A stretch of 64,000 nucleotides of DNA from Paraburkholderia ginsengisoli NBRC 100965 (GCF_000739735.1 NZ_BBJF01000018.1:1-64000); one strand, 5' to 3'. Positions 1-9,136 are shown, counted from the stretch's first letter. Notes: generated by a model not told the origin, from the letters alone. A program made the numbers and translations.

Positions 1-1
1 C

Positions 2-1528
2 GGCACGGCGATGGCCGCCAGGCACGACGTGCTCACCTATCACAACGACATCGGCCGCACCGGCCAGACTCTCAACGAGACGATTCTGACGCCCGCCAAC
101 GTCAACGCGACGTCGTTCGGCAAGGTCGGCTTTTTCACCGTCGACGGCAAGGTCGATGCGCAGCCGCTCTTCGTCGAAGCGCTCGCGATCGCGGGCGGCA
201 CGCACAACGTGCTGGTCGTCGTGACCGAACACGACAGCGTGTACGCGCTCGACGCCGACAGCGGCGCGCAGCTCTGGCAGGTCAGCACGCTCGGCAGCGG
301 CGAAACGCCGAGCGACGACCGCGGCTGCGGCCAGATCACGAAGGAGATCGGCATCACGTCGACGCCGGTCATCGACCGCTCACGCGGCGCGCACGGCACG
401 ATCTACCTGGTCGCGATGTCGAAGGACACGAACGGCGGCTACCATCAGCGCGTGCACGCGCTCGATCTCGCGAGCGGTGCGGAACTGCTGAACGGCCCGA
501 CCGAAGTCAGCGCCACCTACCCCGGCAGCGGCTCTAACAGCTTCAACGGCAGCGTGCTGTTCGCGCCGTCGTTGTATGCGGAGCGCGCGGCCCTGCTGCA
601 GATAGGCGGCGTGATCTATACGACATGGACCTCGCATTGCGATGCCGGCGCTTACACCGGCTGGATCATGGCCTATAGCGCCGACACCTTGCAGCAGACC
701 TCCGTGCTCAACGTCACGCCGAACGGTGCGGGCGGCGCGATCTGGATGAGCGGCGCCGGGCCGGCGTCGGATGGCTCGTCGATCTATCTGCTCGGCGGCA
801 ATGGCACGTTCGACACCTCGTTGACCGCGAGCGGCTTTCCCGCGCAAGGCAACTTCGGCAATTCGTATCTGAAACTGCGCGCGGCAGGCGGTCTTGCCGT
901 CGCGGATTATTTCGCGATGTCGAACACCGTTGCCGAGTCCAACGCCGACGAAGACCTCGGCTCTGGCGGCGCGATCGTGCTGCCCGATGTCACCGATGCG
1001 AACGGCGCCGTCCAGCACCTCACGCTCGGCACCGGCAAGGACGACATCATCTACGTGCTGAATCGCGACTCGATGGGCAAATTCAATGCCGCGAGCAACA
1101 ACATCTATCAGGAGATTCAGGGGACGCTGCGCGGCGGAGAGTTCGGTATGCCCGCGTACTTCAACGGCCGCATTTATTTCGGCTCGGTCGGCGACAATCT
1201 CAAGGCGTTCACGGTGACCAATGCGCGGCTGTCGACCGCGCCGACCACGCAAACCACAATGACGTTCGCTTATCCCGGCACGACGCCGAGCATCTCCGCC
1301 AACGGTTCGGCGAACGGCATCGTGTGGGCGGCGGAAAACGGCACCATTGCGGCGCTGCATGCGTTCGACCCGGCCAATCTCGCCGTCGAGCTGTACAACA
1401 GCAACCGGAAGGGAACGCGCGATCAGTTCGGCGCGGGCAACAAGTTCATCACGCCGATGATCGCCAACGGCAAGGTGTATGTCGGGACGACGAACGGCGT
1501 CGCGGTGTTCGGGTTGTTGAAGGGGTGA
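2..1528 (+). CDS. PQQ-repeat beta-propeller protein (5' partial)
   Basis: The reading frame is open from the left edge. The ATG at 11 is preceded in frame by Gly-Thr-Ala with no stop and no ribosome binding site, so the true start and probably an export signal lie outside the window. The protein has repeated propeller blades of the PQQ/quinoprotein type: V-Y-A-L-D-A-D-S-G near residue 77, V-H-A-L-D near 148, I-Y-V-L-N-R-D near 350, and a final K-V-Y-V-G-T blade. No catalytic Asp/Glu set of a true PQQ dehydrogenase can be placed with confidence, so a structural or assembly role is equally possible. It is convergent with fahA. Family assignment is reasonable; the function is unknown. Confidence 0.6.
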   Translation, partial: GTAMAARHDVLTYHNDIGRTGQTLNETILTPANVNATSFGKVGFFTVDGKVDAQPLFVEALAIAGGTHNVLVVVTEHDSVYALDADSGAQLWQVSTLGSGETPSDDRGCGQITKEIGITSTPVIDRSRGAHGTIYLVAMSKDTNGGYHQRVHALDLASGAELLNGPTEVSATYPGSGSNSFNGSVLFAPSLYAERAALLQIGGVIYTTWTSHCDAGAYTGWIMAYSADTLQQTSVLNVTPNGAGGAIWMSGAGPASDGSSIYLLGGNGTFDTSLTASGFPAQGNFGNSYLKLRAAGGLAVADYFAMSNTVAESNADEDLGSGGAIVLPDVTDANGAVQHLTLGTGKDDIIYVLNRDSMGKFNAASNNIYQEIQGTLRGGEFGMPAYFNGRIYFGSVGDNLKAFTVTNARLSTAPTTQTTMTFAYPGTTPSISANGSANGIVWAAENGTIAALHAFDPANLAVELYNSNRKGTRDQFGAGNKFITPMIANGKVYVGTTNGVAVFGLLKG

Positions 1529-1570
1529 GCGGACGGCGCACTCATCGCCCACGCTCCCGCCACGTCGAAC

Positions 1571-1600
1571 GGTTAAGCCGGCACTCGTGCCGGCTTAACC
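1571..1600. terminator. Bidirectional stem-loop between convergent genes
   Basis: A perfect 14-bp inverted repeat (arms GGTTAAGCCGGCAC and GTGCCGGCTTAACC) encloses only TC, so the effective loop is about 4 bases. It lies between the converging PQQ-like gene and fahA. There is no long T run on either side, but position and strength suit a shared terminator. Confidence 0.7.
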
Positions 1601-1625
1601 GCTCAATTCGCCGCCAGGGCCAACT

Positions 1626-2957
1626 TTAGCCCTCACGCCGCGCCGGCAGAATTTGACCGGCGCACGCGCCGAAGCCCACGCGGTACCCGTCACCCTGGCA
1701 CCAGCCCGCAAGCGTCAGTTCGTCGCCGTCCTCGATAAACGTGCGCGTGCCGCCTTCGCGCAACTCAAGCGGCTTCTTGCCGTTCCACGTCAATTCGAGC
1801 AGGCTGCCGTACGAATCCTCGGTCGGGCCGCTGATCGTGCCCGAACCCATCAGGTCGCCCACTCGCGTATTGCAGCCCGACACCGTGTGATGCGCGAGTT
1901 GCTGCGCCATCGTCCAGTACATGTGCCGGAAGTTGGTCCGCGCGATCGTGCTCGCCTGCTTCGCCTGTTGTGGACGAAGCGTCACTTCGAGATGAATGTC
2001 GAACGCATGCTCGCCGTCGTGACGCAGATACGCGAGCGGCTGCGGCTCCTGCACCGGCTGCGCGACGCGAAACCGTTCGAGCGCGTCGAGCGTGACGATC
2101 CACGGGGAGATCGTGGTCGCGAAGGTCTTCGCATTGAACGGACCGAGCGGCACGTATTCCCATTGCTGGATGTCGCGTGCGCTCCAGTCGTTCAGCAGCA
2201 CCATGCCGAAGATATGCGCTTCGGCATCCGCACACGCGACCGGCTCGCCCAACGCATTGCCCGCGCCGATCACGAAGCCCATTTCCAGTTCGATATCCAG
2301 CTTGCGGCACGCGCCGAACACCGGACGCTCCTGATCCGGCAGCTTCAGTTGACCGTTGGGACGGCTCACCGGCGTGCCGCTCACCACCACCGACGACGCG
2401 CGTCCGTTATAGCCGATCGGCATCTCCGACCAGTTCGGCAGCAGCGCATTCTTCGGATCCCGAAACATCGAGCCGACATTCGTCGCGTGCTCTTTCGACG
2501 AATAGAAGTCGGTGTAGCCCGGAATCTGCACCGGCAGATGCAGTTGCGCATCGGCCTGGCGCACCAGCGCCTTTGCGCGCAACGCGGCGTCGTCGCGCAA
2601 GGTCGCGGTGTCGCGTGCGAGCAGCGTGCTCAACTGGATGCGCACGCTACGCCATGCATCGCGGCCGAGCGCGATGAAATCGTTCAACGTGTCGCGGGCA
2701 AGCGCGCTGGCAAAAACGTCCGCACGTGACGGCACGTTCAGCAAGCCCGCCGCCTGCAACGCGGCCAGATCGACGATCTGATCGCCGATCGCTACGCCCA
2801 CACGGCGCGCGTCGTCTTGCTGACCATGGCGCCGGTCGCTGAAAATGCCGAACGGCAGGTTCTGAATCGAGAAGTCGCTGGCCGAATCGTTGGCCGACTC
2901 GACCCAGCTTTTGCGCGACGGATCGAGCGTCGCGTGAAGATCGCTCAATGCATTCAT
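1626..2957 (-). CDS. fahA: Fumarylacetoacetase
   Basis: Hydrolyses fumarylacetoacetate to fumarate and acetoacetate, the last step of tyrosine/homogentisate catabolism in the cytosol. The 443-residue product has the FAH signature set: an N-terminal FAH domain, then Y-T-D-F-Y-S-S (metal Asp), K-E-H-A-T-N-V-G (catalytic His), I-E-L-E-M-G-F (two metal Glu) and L-N-D-W-S-A-R-D-I-Q (metal Asp). The start was chosen at the ATG at 2957 because it overlaps the hmgA stop as ATGA, indicating translational coupling; an upstream in-frame ATG at 2999 would lie inside hmgA. It is the last gene of the transporter-hmgA-fahA operon. Length is normal for bacterial and animal FAH. Confidence 0.95.
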   Translation of the reverse strand: MNALSDLHATLDPSRKSWVESANDSASDFSIQNLPFGIFSDRRHGQQDDARRVGVAIGDQIVDLAALQAAGLLNVPSRADVFASALARDTLNDFIALGRDAWRSVRIQLSTLLARDTATLRDDAALRAKALVRQADAQLHLPVQIPGYTDFYSSKEHATNVGSMFRDPKNALLPNWSEMPIGYNGRASSVVVSGTPVSRPNGQLKLPDQERPVFGACRKLDIELEMGFVIGAGNALGEPVACADAEAHIFGMVLLNDWSARDIQQWEYVPLGPFNAKTFATTISPWIVTLDALERFRVAQPVQEPQPLAYLRHDGEHAFDIHLEVTLRPQQAKQASTIARTNFRHMYWTMAQQLAHHTVSGCNTRVGDLMGSGTISGPTEDSYGSLLELTWNGKKPLELREGGTRTFIEDGDELTLAGWCQGDGYRVGFGACAGQILPARREG

Positions 2958-4312
2958 CGTTGCTCCGGGTTGAAGTGTTTCTTGAGACCTTGCCAGCACT
3001 CGTAGTAATGCGCCTGCAATTGCGCGGTTTCGAGCGCGAAGCGGGTCGGCTTGATCAGCGTGCGCGTCTCGAACATGAAGGCCATCGTGTCGCCGACTTT
3101 CTTCGGCGTCGACGTATCGCTATGCGACGCTTTCTCGAACGTGTCCGCGTCCGGGCCGTGACCCGACATGCAGTTGTGCAGACTCGCGCCGCCCGGCACG
3201 AAGCCCTCGGCCTTCGCGTCGTACACACCGTGCACGAGGCCCATGAACTCGCTCGCGACGTTGCGATGGAACCACGGCGGGCGGAACGTATCTTCGGCGG
3301 CGAGCCAGCGCGGCGGGAAGATCACGAAGTCGATCGAATCGACGCCCGGCGTGTCGCTTTGCGATTGCAGCACCAGAAAAATCGACGGGTCCGGATGATC
3401 GAAGCTGATCGAGCCGATGGTGTTGAAGCGCCGCAAGTCGTATTTGTACGGCGCATAGTTGCCATGCCACGCGACCACGTCGAGCGGCGAATGACCGATG
3501 TCCGCGCGCCACAGATTGCCATTGAGCTTCGCGACGAGTTCGAAGTCGCCTTCGCGGTCTTCGTAAGCGGCATGCGGCGTGAGGAAATCGCGCGGATTGG
3601 CGAGGCCGTTCGAGCCGATCGGGCCGAGATCCGGCAAGCGCAGCAACGCGCCGAAGTTCTCGCAGATGTAGCCGCGCGCCGCACCGTCCGGCAGGCTCAC
3701 CGCGAAGCGCACGCCGCGCGGGATCACTGCGATCTCGAACGGCGCGAGTTCGATGCGGCCCATTTCGGTCGCGATGTCGAGGCGCCCTGCCTGCGGCACG
3801 ATCAGCAATTCGCCGTCGGCGGTATAGAAGAAGCGGTCCTGCATCGAGCGGTTCGCCGCGTACAGATGAATCGCGCAGCCGTTCATCGCTTCGGCCGCGC
3901 CGTTGCCGGCCATCGTGACCCAGCCGTCGATGAAATCGGTCGGCTCGGTGGGCATCGGCAACGGGTCCCAGCGCAACTGGTTCGGCGGCGTCGGCGGTAC
4001 GTCGGCGAAATTGGCGACGAGCCGCTCCGACGGCAGCGGGGTGAACGGCTTATGCACGGCCGCCGGACGAATCCGGTAGAGCCACGAGCGGCGGTTATGA
4101 CCGCGCGGCGCGGTGAACGCGGTGCCCGACACCTGTTCGGCATACAGACCATACGCCGCGCGCTGCGGCGAATTGCGGCCTTCCGGCAACGCGCCGGGCA
4201 AAGCTTCCGTCGCGAATTCGTTCGCGAAGCCCGATTGATAGCCGGGTTCGATTTCAAGCCGCGAGCTGGCCGCGGGCGGGGTACGAAGCGGCGTACGTGT
4301 TGGGGTGTCCAT
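2954..4312 (-). CDS. hmgA: Homogentisate 1,2-dioxygenase
   Basis: Opens the ring of homogentisate with O2 to give maleylacetoacetate, using non-haem Fe(II). The 452-residue protein carries the C-terminal iron site: P-P-W-F-H-R-N-V-A-S-E-F-M-G supplies His and Glu six residues apart, and S-G-H-G-P-D supplies the second His. Starts at the ATG at 4312, with GGAG a short distance upstream; the frame stays open further 5' but over the neighbouring transporter gene, so the longer version is not real. Its stop overlaps the fahA start by four bases. No maleylacetoacetate isomerase gene is visible in the window, so the isomerisation step must be encoded elsewhere. Confidence 0.96.
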   Translation of the reverse strand: MDTPTRTPLRTPPAASSRLEIEPGYQSGFANEFATEALPGALPEGRNSPQRAAYGLYAEQVSGTAFTAPRGHNRRSWLYRIRPAAVHKPFTPLPSERLVANFADVPPTPPNQLRWDPLPMPTEPTDFIDGWVTMAGNGAAEAMNGCAIHLYAANRSMQDRFFYTADGELLIVPQAGRLDIATEMGRIELAPFEIAVIPRGVRFAVSLPDGAARGYICENFGALLRLPDLGPIGSNGLANPRDFLTPHAAYEDREGDFELVAKLNGNLWRADIGHSPLDVVAWHGNYAPYKYDLRRFNTIGSISFDHPDPSIFLVLQSQSDTPGVDSIDFVIFPPRWLAAEDTFRPPWFHRNVASEFMGLVHGVYDAKAEGFVPGGASLHNCMSGHGPDADTFEKASHSDTSTPKKVGDTMAFMFETRTLIKPTRFALETAQLQAHYYECWQGLKKHFNPEQR

Positions 4313-4347
4313 GCAAGATTCTCCGTTGATACTCGAGTCTGTCCGTC

Positions 4348-5718
4348 TCACGTCGACTGCGGCGCGGACCAGCCGGCGCGTTGCCGTGTCACGCCCGCCA
4401 GCACGATCACCAGCAGCGCGGAGCACAGCACCGGCACCGCGGCCGCCTGGAACAGCGCGGCGTTCGACCAGTTCAGCGCAATCAGCTGGCCGCCGACCAA
4501 CGGCCCGATCACCGAGCCGATCCGCCCGATGCCGAGGCTCCAGCCGATGCCGGTCGAGCGCAGCGTGGTCGGATAGAAATGGCCGGCCAGCGCGTTGACC
4601 GCGGGCTGTCCACCCACCACGCAGAAGCCGCCGGCGAATACCACGATCAGCAGCCACGGCAGCGCATGCGCGACCGCGCCGATCACGCCGACCGCCAGCG
4701 CCGCGCCGAAGAAACACGGAATCAGCACGCGCACGAATCCGAAGCGCTCGATGAACCAGCCGAGCAACAACGTGCCGACCACGCCGCCGGTCTGCAACAC
4801 GGTGCCGACGATCACCGCCGTGCCCGCCGAATAGCCGGCGTCGCGCATGACGGTCGGCAGCCAGTTCGACAGGAAGTACAGGTCGATCAGGTTCATGAAG
4901 CTGATCGCCCACAGAATCAGCGTCACCGGCCGACGGCCCGCGCGGAACAACTCGGCGACCGGCGCTCCGCCGTTGCCCTTTTCACGCACGACCAGACGCG
5001 TGTTGGCGTCGATCGGCAAGACCGGATTGAATTTCGCGAGCCAGCGCAAAGCTTGCGCGCCGCGGCCCTTGAGCACAAGAAATTGCAGCGACTCCGGCAA
5101 CGCGGCGAGCATCGCGAACGCAAGCAGCAACGGCACCGTGCCGCCAACCCAGAACACCGCGCGCCAGCCGTACGCCGGAATCAGCGCGGCGCTGACGAAG
5201 CCGCCGAGCGCCGCCCCCAGCGTGAAGCCGCACGACACCAGCATCATGCGCTTGACGCGATGCGCCGGCGTCGAGAATTCGCCGACCAGCGCCATCGCGT
5301 TGGGCATGATGCAGCCGAGTCCGAGACCGGTGATGAAACGCAGCGCGATCAACGCGGGAATCGTCGAGACGAACGGCGTGGCCAGCATCGACAGCGCAAA
5401 GAAAAAGGTCGCGCCGATCAGCACCGGGCGGCGGCCGATGCGGTCGGCCAGCACCGACAGCCCAAGCGCGCCCAGCAACATGCCGAACAGGCTGGCGCTG
5501 AACACCGGCCCGAGCGCCGCTTTCGACACATGCCATTCGCCGATCACGCTGGGCGCGACGTAGCCCATCGCCTGCGCGTCGAACCCGTCGATCAGCAGGC
5601 AAAGTCCGCACAGTGCAAACAGCATCGTCTGAAAGCCCGGCTGATGCGTTTCGCGCAGCACCTGCTCGACGTCGAGCACGTTAGGGGCGTTGGCGCCCGC
5701 GGCGGGGATCGCGTTCAT
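4348..5718 (-). CDS. MFS transporter, aromatic acid:H+ symporter type
   Basis: A 456-residue, roughly 12-helix inner-membrane permease of the major facilitator superfamily. The loop 2-3 motif A is seen as L-A-D-R-I-G-R-R, and the first helix carries D-G-F-D, a feature of the aromatic acid:H+ symporter (AAHS) group that includes PcaK and BenK. Starts at the ATG at 5718, preceded by AGGAGACTTTCC at good spacing; an ATG seven codons upstream has none. It lies 35 bases before hmgA on the same strand, so it probably imports homogentisate or a related phenolic acid. The substrate is inferred from context only. Confidence 0.85.
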   Translation of the reverse strand: MNAIPAAGANAPNVLDVEQVLRETHQPGFQTMLFALCGLCLLIDGFDAQAMGYVAPSVIGEWHVSKAALGPVFSASLFGMLLGALGLSVLADRIGRRPVLIGATFFFALSMLATPFVSTIPALIALRFITGLGLGCIMPNAMALVGEFSTPAHRVKRMMLVSCGFTLGAALGGFVSAALIPAYGWRAVFWVGGTVPLLLAFAMLAALPESLQFLVLKGRGAQALRWLAKFNPVLPIDANTRLVVREKGNGGAPVAELFRAGRRPVTLILWAISFMNLIDLYFLSNWLPTVMRDAGYSAGTAVIVGTVLQTGGVVGTLLLGWFIERFGFVRVLIPCFFGAALAVGVIGAVAHALPWLLIVVFAGGFCVVGGQPAVNALAGHFYPTTLRSTGIGWSLGIGRIGSVIGPLVGGQLIALNWSNAALFQAAAVPVLCSALLVIVLAGVTRQRAGWSAPQST

Positions 5719-5817
5719 GGAAAGTCTCCTCATCCTCACTGCATTGGTCTGTAGCGCCGGGGCCGACTCGCTGCTCGTCAGCCGCGAGGACAGGTTGTCG
5801 CACGCCCGCGCCGAGAG

Positions 5818-5851
5818 TTACGAATAGTAAAACGAATTATGAATAGTGAAA
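5818..5851. promoter_or_regulatory. AT-rich direct repeats upstream of the homogentisate operon
   Basis: Two 15-mers, TTACGAATAGTAAAA (5818-5832) and TTATGAATAGTGAAA (5837-5851), match at 13 of 15 positions and are offset by 19 bp, about two helical turns. They sit in an unusually AT-rich patch (about 5815-5870) of the roughly 320-bp gap between the divergent MFS transporter and EAL genes. This would suit tandem binding of a regulator at the operon promoter. The rest of the gap shows nothing recognisable. Confidence 0.4.
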
Positions 5852-6039
5852 TTAACGTATACCCTGAAATTCGACGGCTGCCACGGGCCCAGCGAATGCA
5901 CACGGATGATCGGCCGATAACGTTATGAGCATTTTGTTCATGTGCGCGGATTGCGGACTGCTACCATCAACGGATGCGGCAATCGCGTCGCGTTGCCGAG
6001 CGCCCAGTGCGCGTCCCCCGTCGCCATCCATCCGCCTCC

Positions 6040-6873
6040 ATGATTCCGCCGACCATCTCCGATCTCGTTACCCGCGCCGCCGCTCACCCATTTCTCGGCG
6101 AACATCTGGTGATGGGACGAGGCGCGCACAGCGACGTCGCGCTGGCGAACTTCGACGACACGCAGCTCGCGAGCGCGTATGAACCGATCTTCGATATCAG
6201 CGTGCATGCGCTGGCGCAGTCGTTGTCGTCGGGTGCCGAGGGGGTGGACCGTTTCGGCGACGAACTCGGCTTCCAGGCCGTCACCTGTCCGCTCGGCGCG
6301 GCGCCGTTCGACGTGTTCGATCCGTTCGACCGCATCGGCGACGACCAGCAACTGGTCGCGCTCGACCGCATGTCACGCGCGTTGCATGCGATCAATTTCT
6401 TCGGCGCGCAGCGGCATGGGCTGCTCTTTCTGCGCGTGCACGAGCGGCTGCTCAAGAGCGTGAAGTACGACCATGGACGGCATTTTTCGACCGTGCTGAT
6501 CTCGTTCGGGCTGAACCCGTCGCGGGTGGTAATCGAGTTGCCGGCGGCGGCGGTCGCGCACAAAACCTTTCTCGGCTATCTGACGCGCAGCTATCAGCAC
6601 TACGGCTTCAAGGTGGCGGGCAATCTGTCGAACGCGGGGCAGATTCTGTCGGTGTCGGAGACGGCGCGGCTCGACTTCATCAAGATGGATGCCGCGATCG
6701 CGTTGCGCGATGCGACGGTGAAGCCGCTCGTCGGCTATGCGGGGCGGCTGCGGATTCCGTTGATTTTCAATCGCGTGATAGATGAAGCGCAGTTTCTCGC
6801 TTTGCAGCAGTACGACGTGCGCTTCGTGCAGGGGCCGTTATTCACTGCGCATTATCACGACCGGGCGGAGTGA
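6040..6873 (+). CDS. Degenerate EAL-domain protein
   Basis: A 277-residue protein with the fold pattern of a cyclic-di-GMP phosphodiesterase EAL domain but without its catalytic signatures. A-S-A-Y-E-P-I-F-D-I corresponds to the usual Y-Q-P-I-V-D strand. The E-A-L triad itself is absent. The V-V-I-E-L-P strand lacks the usual T-E. The usual D-D-F-G metal loop is replaced by A-G-N-L-S-N-A-G. D-F-I-K-M-D and V-Q-G-P-L-F survive. It therefore probably does not hydrolyse c-di-GMP and may act as a binding or scaffold protein, like YdiV or YcgF-type homologues. The ATG at 6040 is used; another in-frame ATG lies at 5974, and neither has a good ribosome binding site. Confidence 0.65.
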   Translation: MIPPTISDLVTRAAAHPFLGEHLVMGRGAHSDVALANFDDTQLASAYEPIFDISVHALAQSLSSGAEGVDRFGDELGFQAVTCPLGAAPFDVFDPFDRIGDDQQLVALDRMSRALHAINFFGAQRHGLLFLRVHERLLKSVKYDHGRHFSTVLISFGLNPSRVVIELPAAAVAHKTFLGYLTRSYQHYGFKVAGNLSNAGQILSVSETARLDFIKMDAAIALRDATVKPLVGYAGRLRIPLIFNRVIDEAQFLALQQYDVRFVQGPLFTAHYHDRAE

Positions 6874-7065
6874 TTGCGCGGGAGCGCTGGCGTGCGGTGT
6901 AGTACGGTGCAACGCGATCTGGTGCGGTGGTGGGTGGGGAACCGCTCGTGTGCGTCTGCCGCTTAACCCGTATCGCCAAGGCGCCGCTACTGCCAGCCCC
7001 TTCACCCGGTGGCCTGAAAGCGCGAGGACGTCGCGTGCGCAAGACGCTCCAAATGCGGCCCCGCT

Positions 7066-7851
7066 TCAGCCCGGTTCGCCCAGCCGCCGCGCGAGCGCCT
7101 TCAAACGCGGCGCGACCTTGTCGCGAAACACCTCCTCTCCCATGGACGACGCCGGTCCGCTGCAACTGAGCACCAGCCAACGCCCTTCGCGCGGCTCGCG
7201 AAACGGCACAGCGACCGCGTTCACATCGTCGTGCCACGCGCGAAACGAATAGCAGCAACGCTCTTTGGCGAACGCGGCGATTTCCGCTTCGGCGTCGGCG
7301 ACCAGCGTCGCGCCGACTTTGCCGGCGGCTTTTTTCAGTTCGGCCAGTAGCGCGGCGCGCGTGTCGAGCGGCTGCACGGCCAGGTACGCGCGGCCCATCG
7401 AACTCGTCAGCATCGACAGTTTCGAGCCGGACGCGAGCCCGAGCGTCAGCGCGGTTTCGCTGCGGATCGTGTCGAGATAAATCATATCGAGTCCATCGCG
7501 GCAACCGAGCGACACCGCCGCGCCCACTTCGCGCGCAAACGTCCGCATGTGCGCACGCGCCAGTTCGAGCGTGTCGGTGCCCGAGAGCAGCGCGAAACCG
7601 AGCGACAAGACACCGGCGTCGAGCGCATATTTACCGAGGGCTTCGTCGAGCCGCAAATAGCCGAGCACCGTCAGCGTGTACGCGAGACGGTTGACGGTCG
7701 CCTTCGGCAAACCCGTGCGTTCGACGAAATCGCGGTTGCCGAGCATCGTTTCGCCGGGCTTGAACGCGCGCAGCAGATCCAGCCCGCGTGCAAGGGCGAC
7801 GACAAATTTGCGCTCGTCGACGGGTTCGGAGAGAGTGGATGTGTGCGTCAT
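7066..7851 (-). CDS. IclR-family transcriptional regulator
   Basis: A 261-residue regulator with an N-terminal winged helix-turn-helix (about residues 15-75; R-T-G-L-P-K-A-T-V-N-R-L is the recognition helix region) and a C-terminal IclR effector-binding domain, including the conserved S-M-G-R-A-Y-L near residue 150. Divergent from gcdH with a 94-bp gap holding twin palindromes, so it most likely controls the glutaryl-CoA dehydrogenase gene and itself. The start at 7851 was preferred to the ATG at 7905, which would run the N-terminus through the palindromic region. The effector is unknown; glutarate or a lysine/tryptophan breakdown product is an inference from the target. Confidence 0.88.
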   Translation of the reverse strand: MTHTSTLSEPVDERKFVVALARGLDLLRAFKPGETMLGNRDFVERTGLPKATVNRLAYTLTVLGYLRLDEALGKYALDAGVLSLGFALLSGTDTLELARAHMRTFAREVGAAVSLGCRDGLDMIYLDTIRSETALTLGLASGSKLSMLTSSMGRAYLAVQPLDTRAALLAELKKAAGKVGATLVADAEAEIAAFAKERCCYSFRAWHDDVNAVAVPFREPREGRWLVLSCSGPASSMGEEVFRDKVAPRLKALARRLGEPG

Positions 7852-7871
7852 CGGGTGGTACACTCGGGCGT

Positions 7872-7904
7872 TGTTTGCAAAACATTGTTTCGCATAGCGG
7901 AACA
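7872..7904. promoter_or_regulatory. Twin palindromes in the IclR/gcdH divergent promoter
   Basis: TGTTTGCAAAACA (7872-7884) is an inverted repeat TGTTT-N3-AAACA. One base further on, TGTTTCGCATAGCGGAACA (7886-7904) is a second imperfect palindrome, with 7 of 8 arm positions matching around ATA. Together they occupy the centre of the 94-bp gap between the divergent genes. This is the expected place and form for an IclR-family operator. Confidence 0.6.
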
Positions 7905-7945
7905 CAAGTCAAGCTTGGATCGAGCAAGAAATCAGGAGATACGTC

Positions 7946-9136
7946 ATGGCCGAAGCCGCGCAGTTTCACTGGGAAGACCCGCTGCTGCTGGATCAGCAGC
8001 TCACCGAAGACGAACGCATGGTGCGCGACGCCGCCGCTGCCTACTCGCAGGACAAGCTGCAGCCGCGCGTGCTCGAAGCGTTCCGTCACGAGAAAACCGA
8101 CATCGAGATTTTTCGCGAGATGGGCGAACTCGGCCTGCTCGGCCCGACGATTCCCGAGCAATACGGCGGCCCCGGCCTGAACTATGTCGCGTACGGTCTG
8201 ATCGCGCGTGAGGTGGAGCGTGTTGATTCCGGCTATCGCTCGATGATGTCGGTGCAGTCGTCGCTGGTGATGGTGCCGATCAACGAATTTGGCTCCGACG
8301 CGCAGAAGCAGAAGTACCTGCCGAAGCTCGCCACCGGCGAATGGATCGGCTGCTTCGGCCTGACCGAGCCGAACCACGGCTCCGATCCGGGCAGCATGGT
8401 CACGCGGGCAAAGAAAGTCGACGGCGGCTATTCGCTGTCGGGCTCGAAGATGTGGATCACCAATTCGCCGATCGCCGACGTGTTCGTCGTGTGGGCGAAG
8501 CTCGAGGAAGACGGCAAGGACACGATCCGCGGCTTCATCCTGGAGAAAGGCTGGAAGGGGCTGTCGGCGCCGACCATCCACAGCAAGGTGGGCCTGCGCG
8601 CGTCGATCACCGGCGAGATCGTGATGGACGAAGTGTTCGTGCCGGAAGAGAACCGCTTGCCGAACGTCGGCGGGCTGCGCGGCCCGTTCACGTGTCTGAA
8701 TTCGGCGCGCTACGGCATCGCGTGGGGTGCGCTCGGCGCCGCCGAGGCCTGCTGGCACACCGCGCGTCAATACGTGCTGGACCGCAAACAGTTCGGCCGG
8801 CCGCTCGCCGCGAACCAGTTAATCCAGAAGAAGCTCGCCGACATGCAGACCGAAATCACGCTCGGCCTGCAGGGTGTGCTGCGCCTCGGCCGCATGAAGG
8901 ACGAAGGCACGGCCGCCGTCGAGATCACGTCGATCATGAAGCGTAATTCATGCGGCAAGGCGCTGGACATTGCGCGGCTCGCGCGTGACATGCTCGGCGG
9001 CAACGGTATCTCGGATGAATTCGGCATCGCGCGTCATCTGGTGAACCTCGAGGTGGTGAACACCTACGAAGGCACGCACGACATTCATGCGCTGATTCTC
9101 GGCCGGGCGCAAACGGGTATTCAGGCGTTTTTCTGA
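7946..9136 (+). CDS. gcdH: Glutaryl-CoA dehydrogenase
   Basis: FAD-dependent oxidative decarboxylation of glutaryl-CoA to crotonyl-CoA in lysine, hydroxylysine and tryptophan breakdown. The 396-residue acyl-CoA dehydrogenase contains C-F-G-L-T-E-P-N-H-G-S-D (flavin/substrate region) and N-T-Y-E-G-T-H-D-I-H-A-L-I-L-G-R near the C-terminus, with the catalytic Glu. This C-terminal motif is typical of GCDH rather than straight-chain dehydrogenases. CAGGAGA lies just upstream of the ATG. It is monocistronic, ending at a strong terminator, and divergent from the IclR gene. Confidence 0.93.
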   Translation: MAEAAQFHWEDPLLLDQQLTEDERMVRDAAAAYSQDKLQPRVLEAFRHEKTDIEIFREMGELGLLGPTIPEQYGGPGLNYVAYGLIAREVERVDSGYRSMMSVQSSLVMVPINEFGSDAQKQKYLPKLATGEWIGCFGLTEPNHGSDPGSMVTRAKKVDGGYSLSGSKMWITNSPIADVFVVWAKLEEDGKDTIRGFILEKGWKGLSAPTIHSKVGLRASITGEIVMDEVFVPEENRLPNVGGLRGPFTCLNSARYGIAWGALGAAEACWHTARQYVLDRKQFGRPLAANQLIQKKLADMQTEITLGLQGVLRLGRMKDEGTAAVEITSIMKRNSCGKALDIARLARDMLGGNGISDEFGIARHLVNLEVVNTYEGTHDIHALILGRAQTGIQAFF

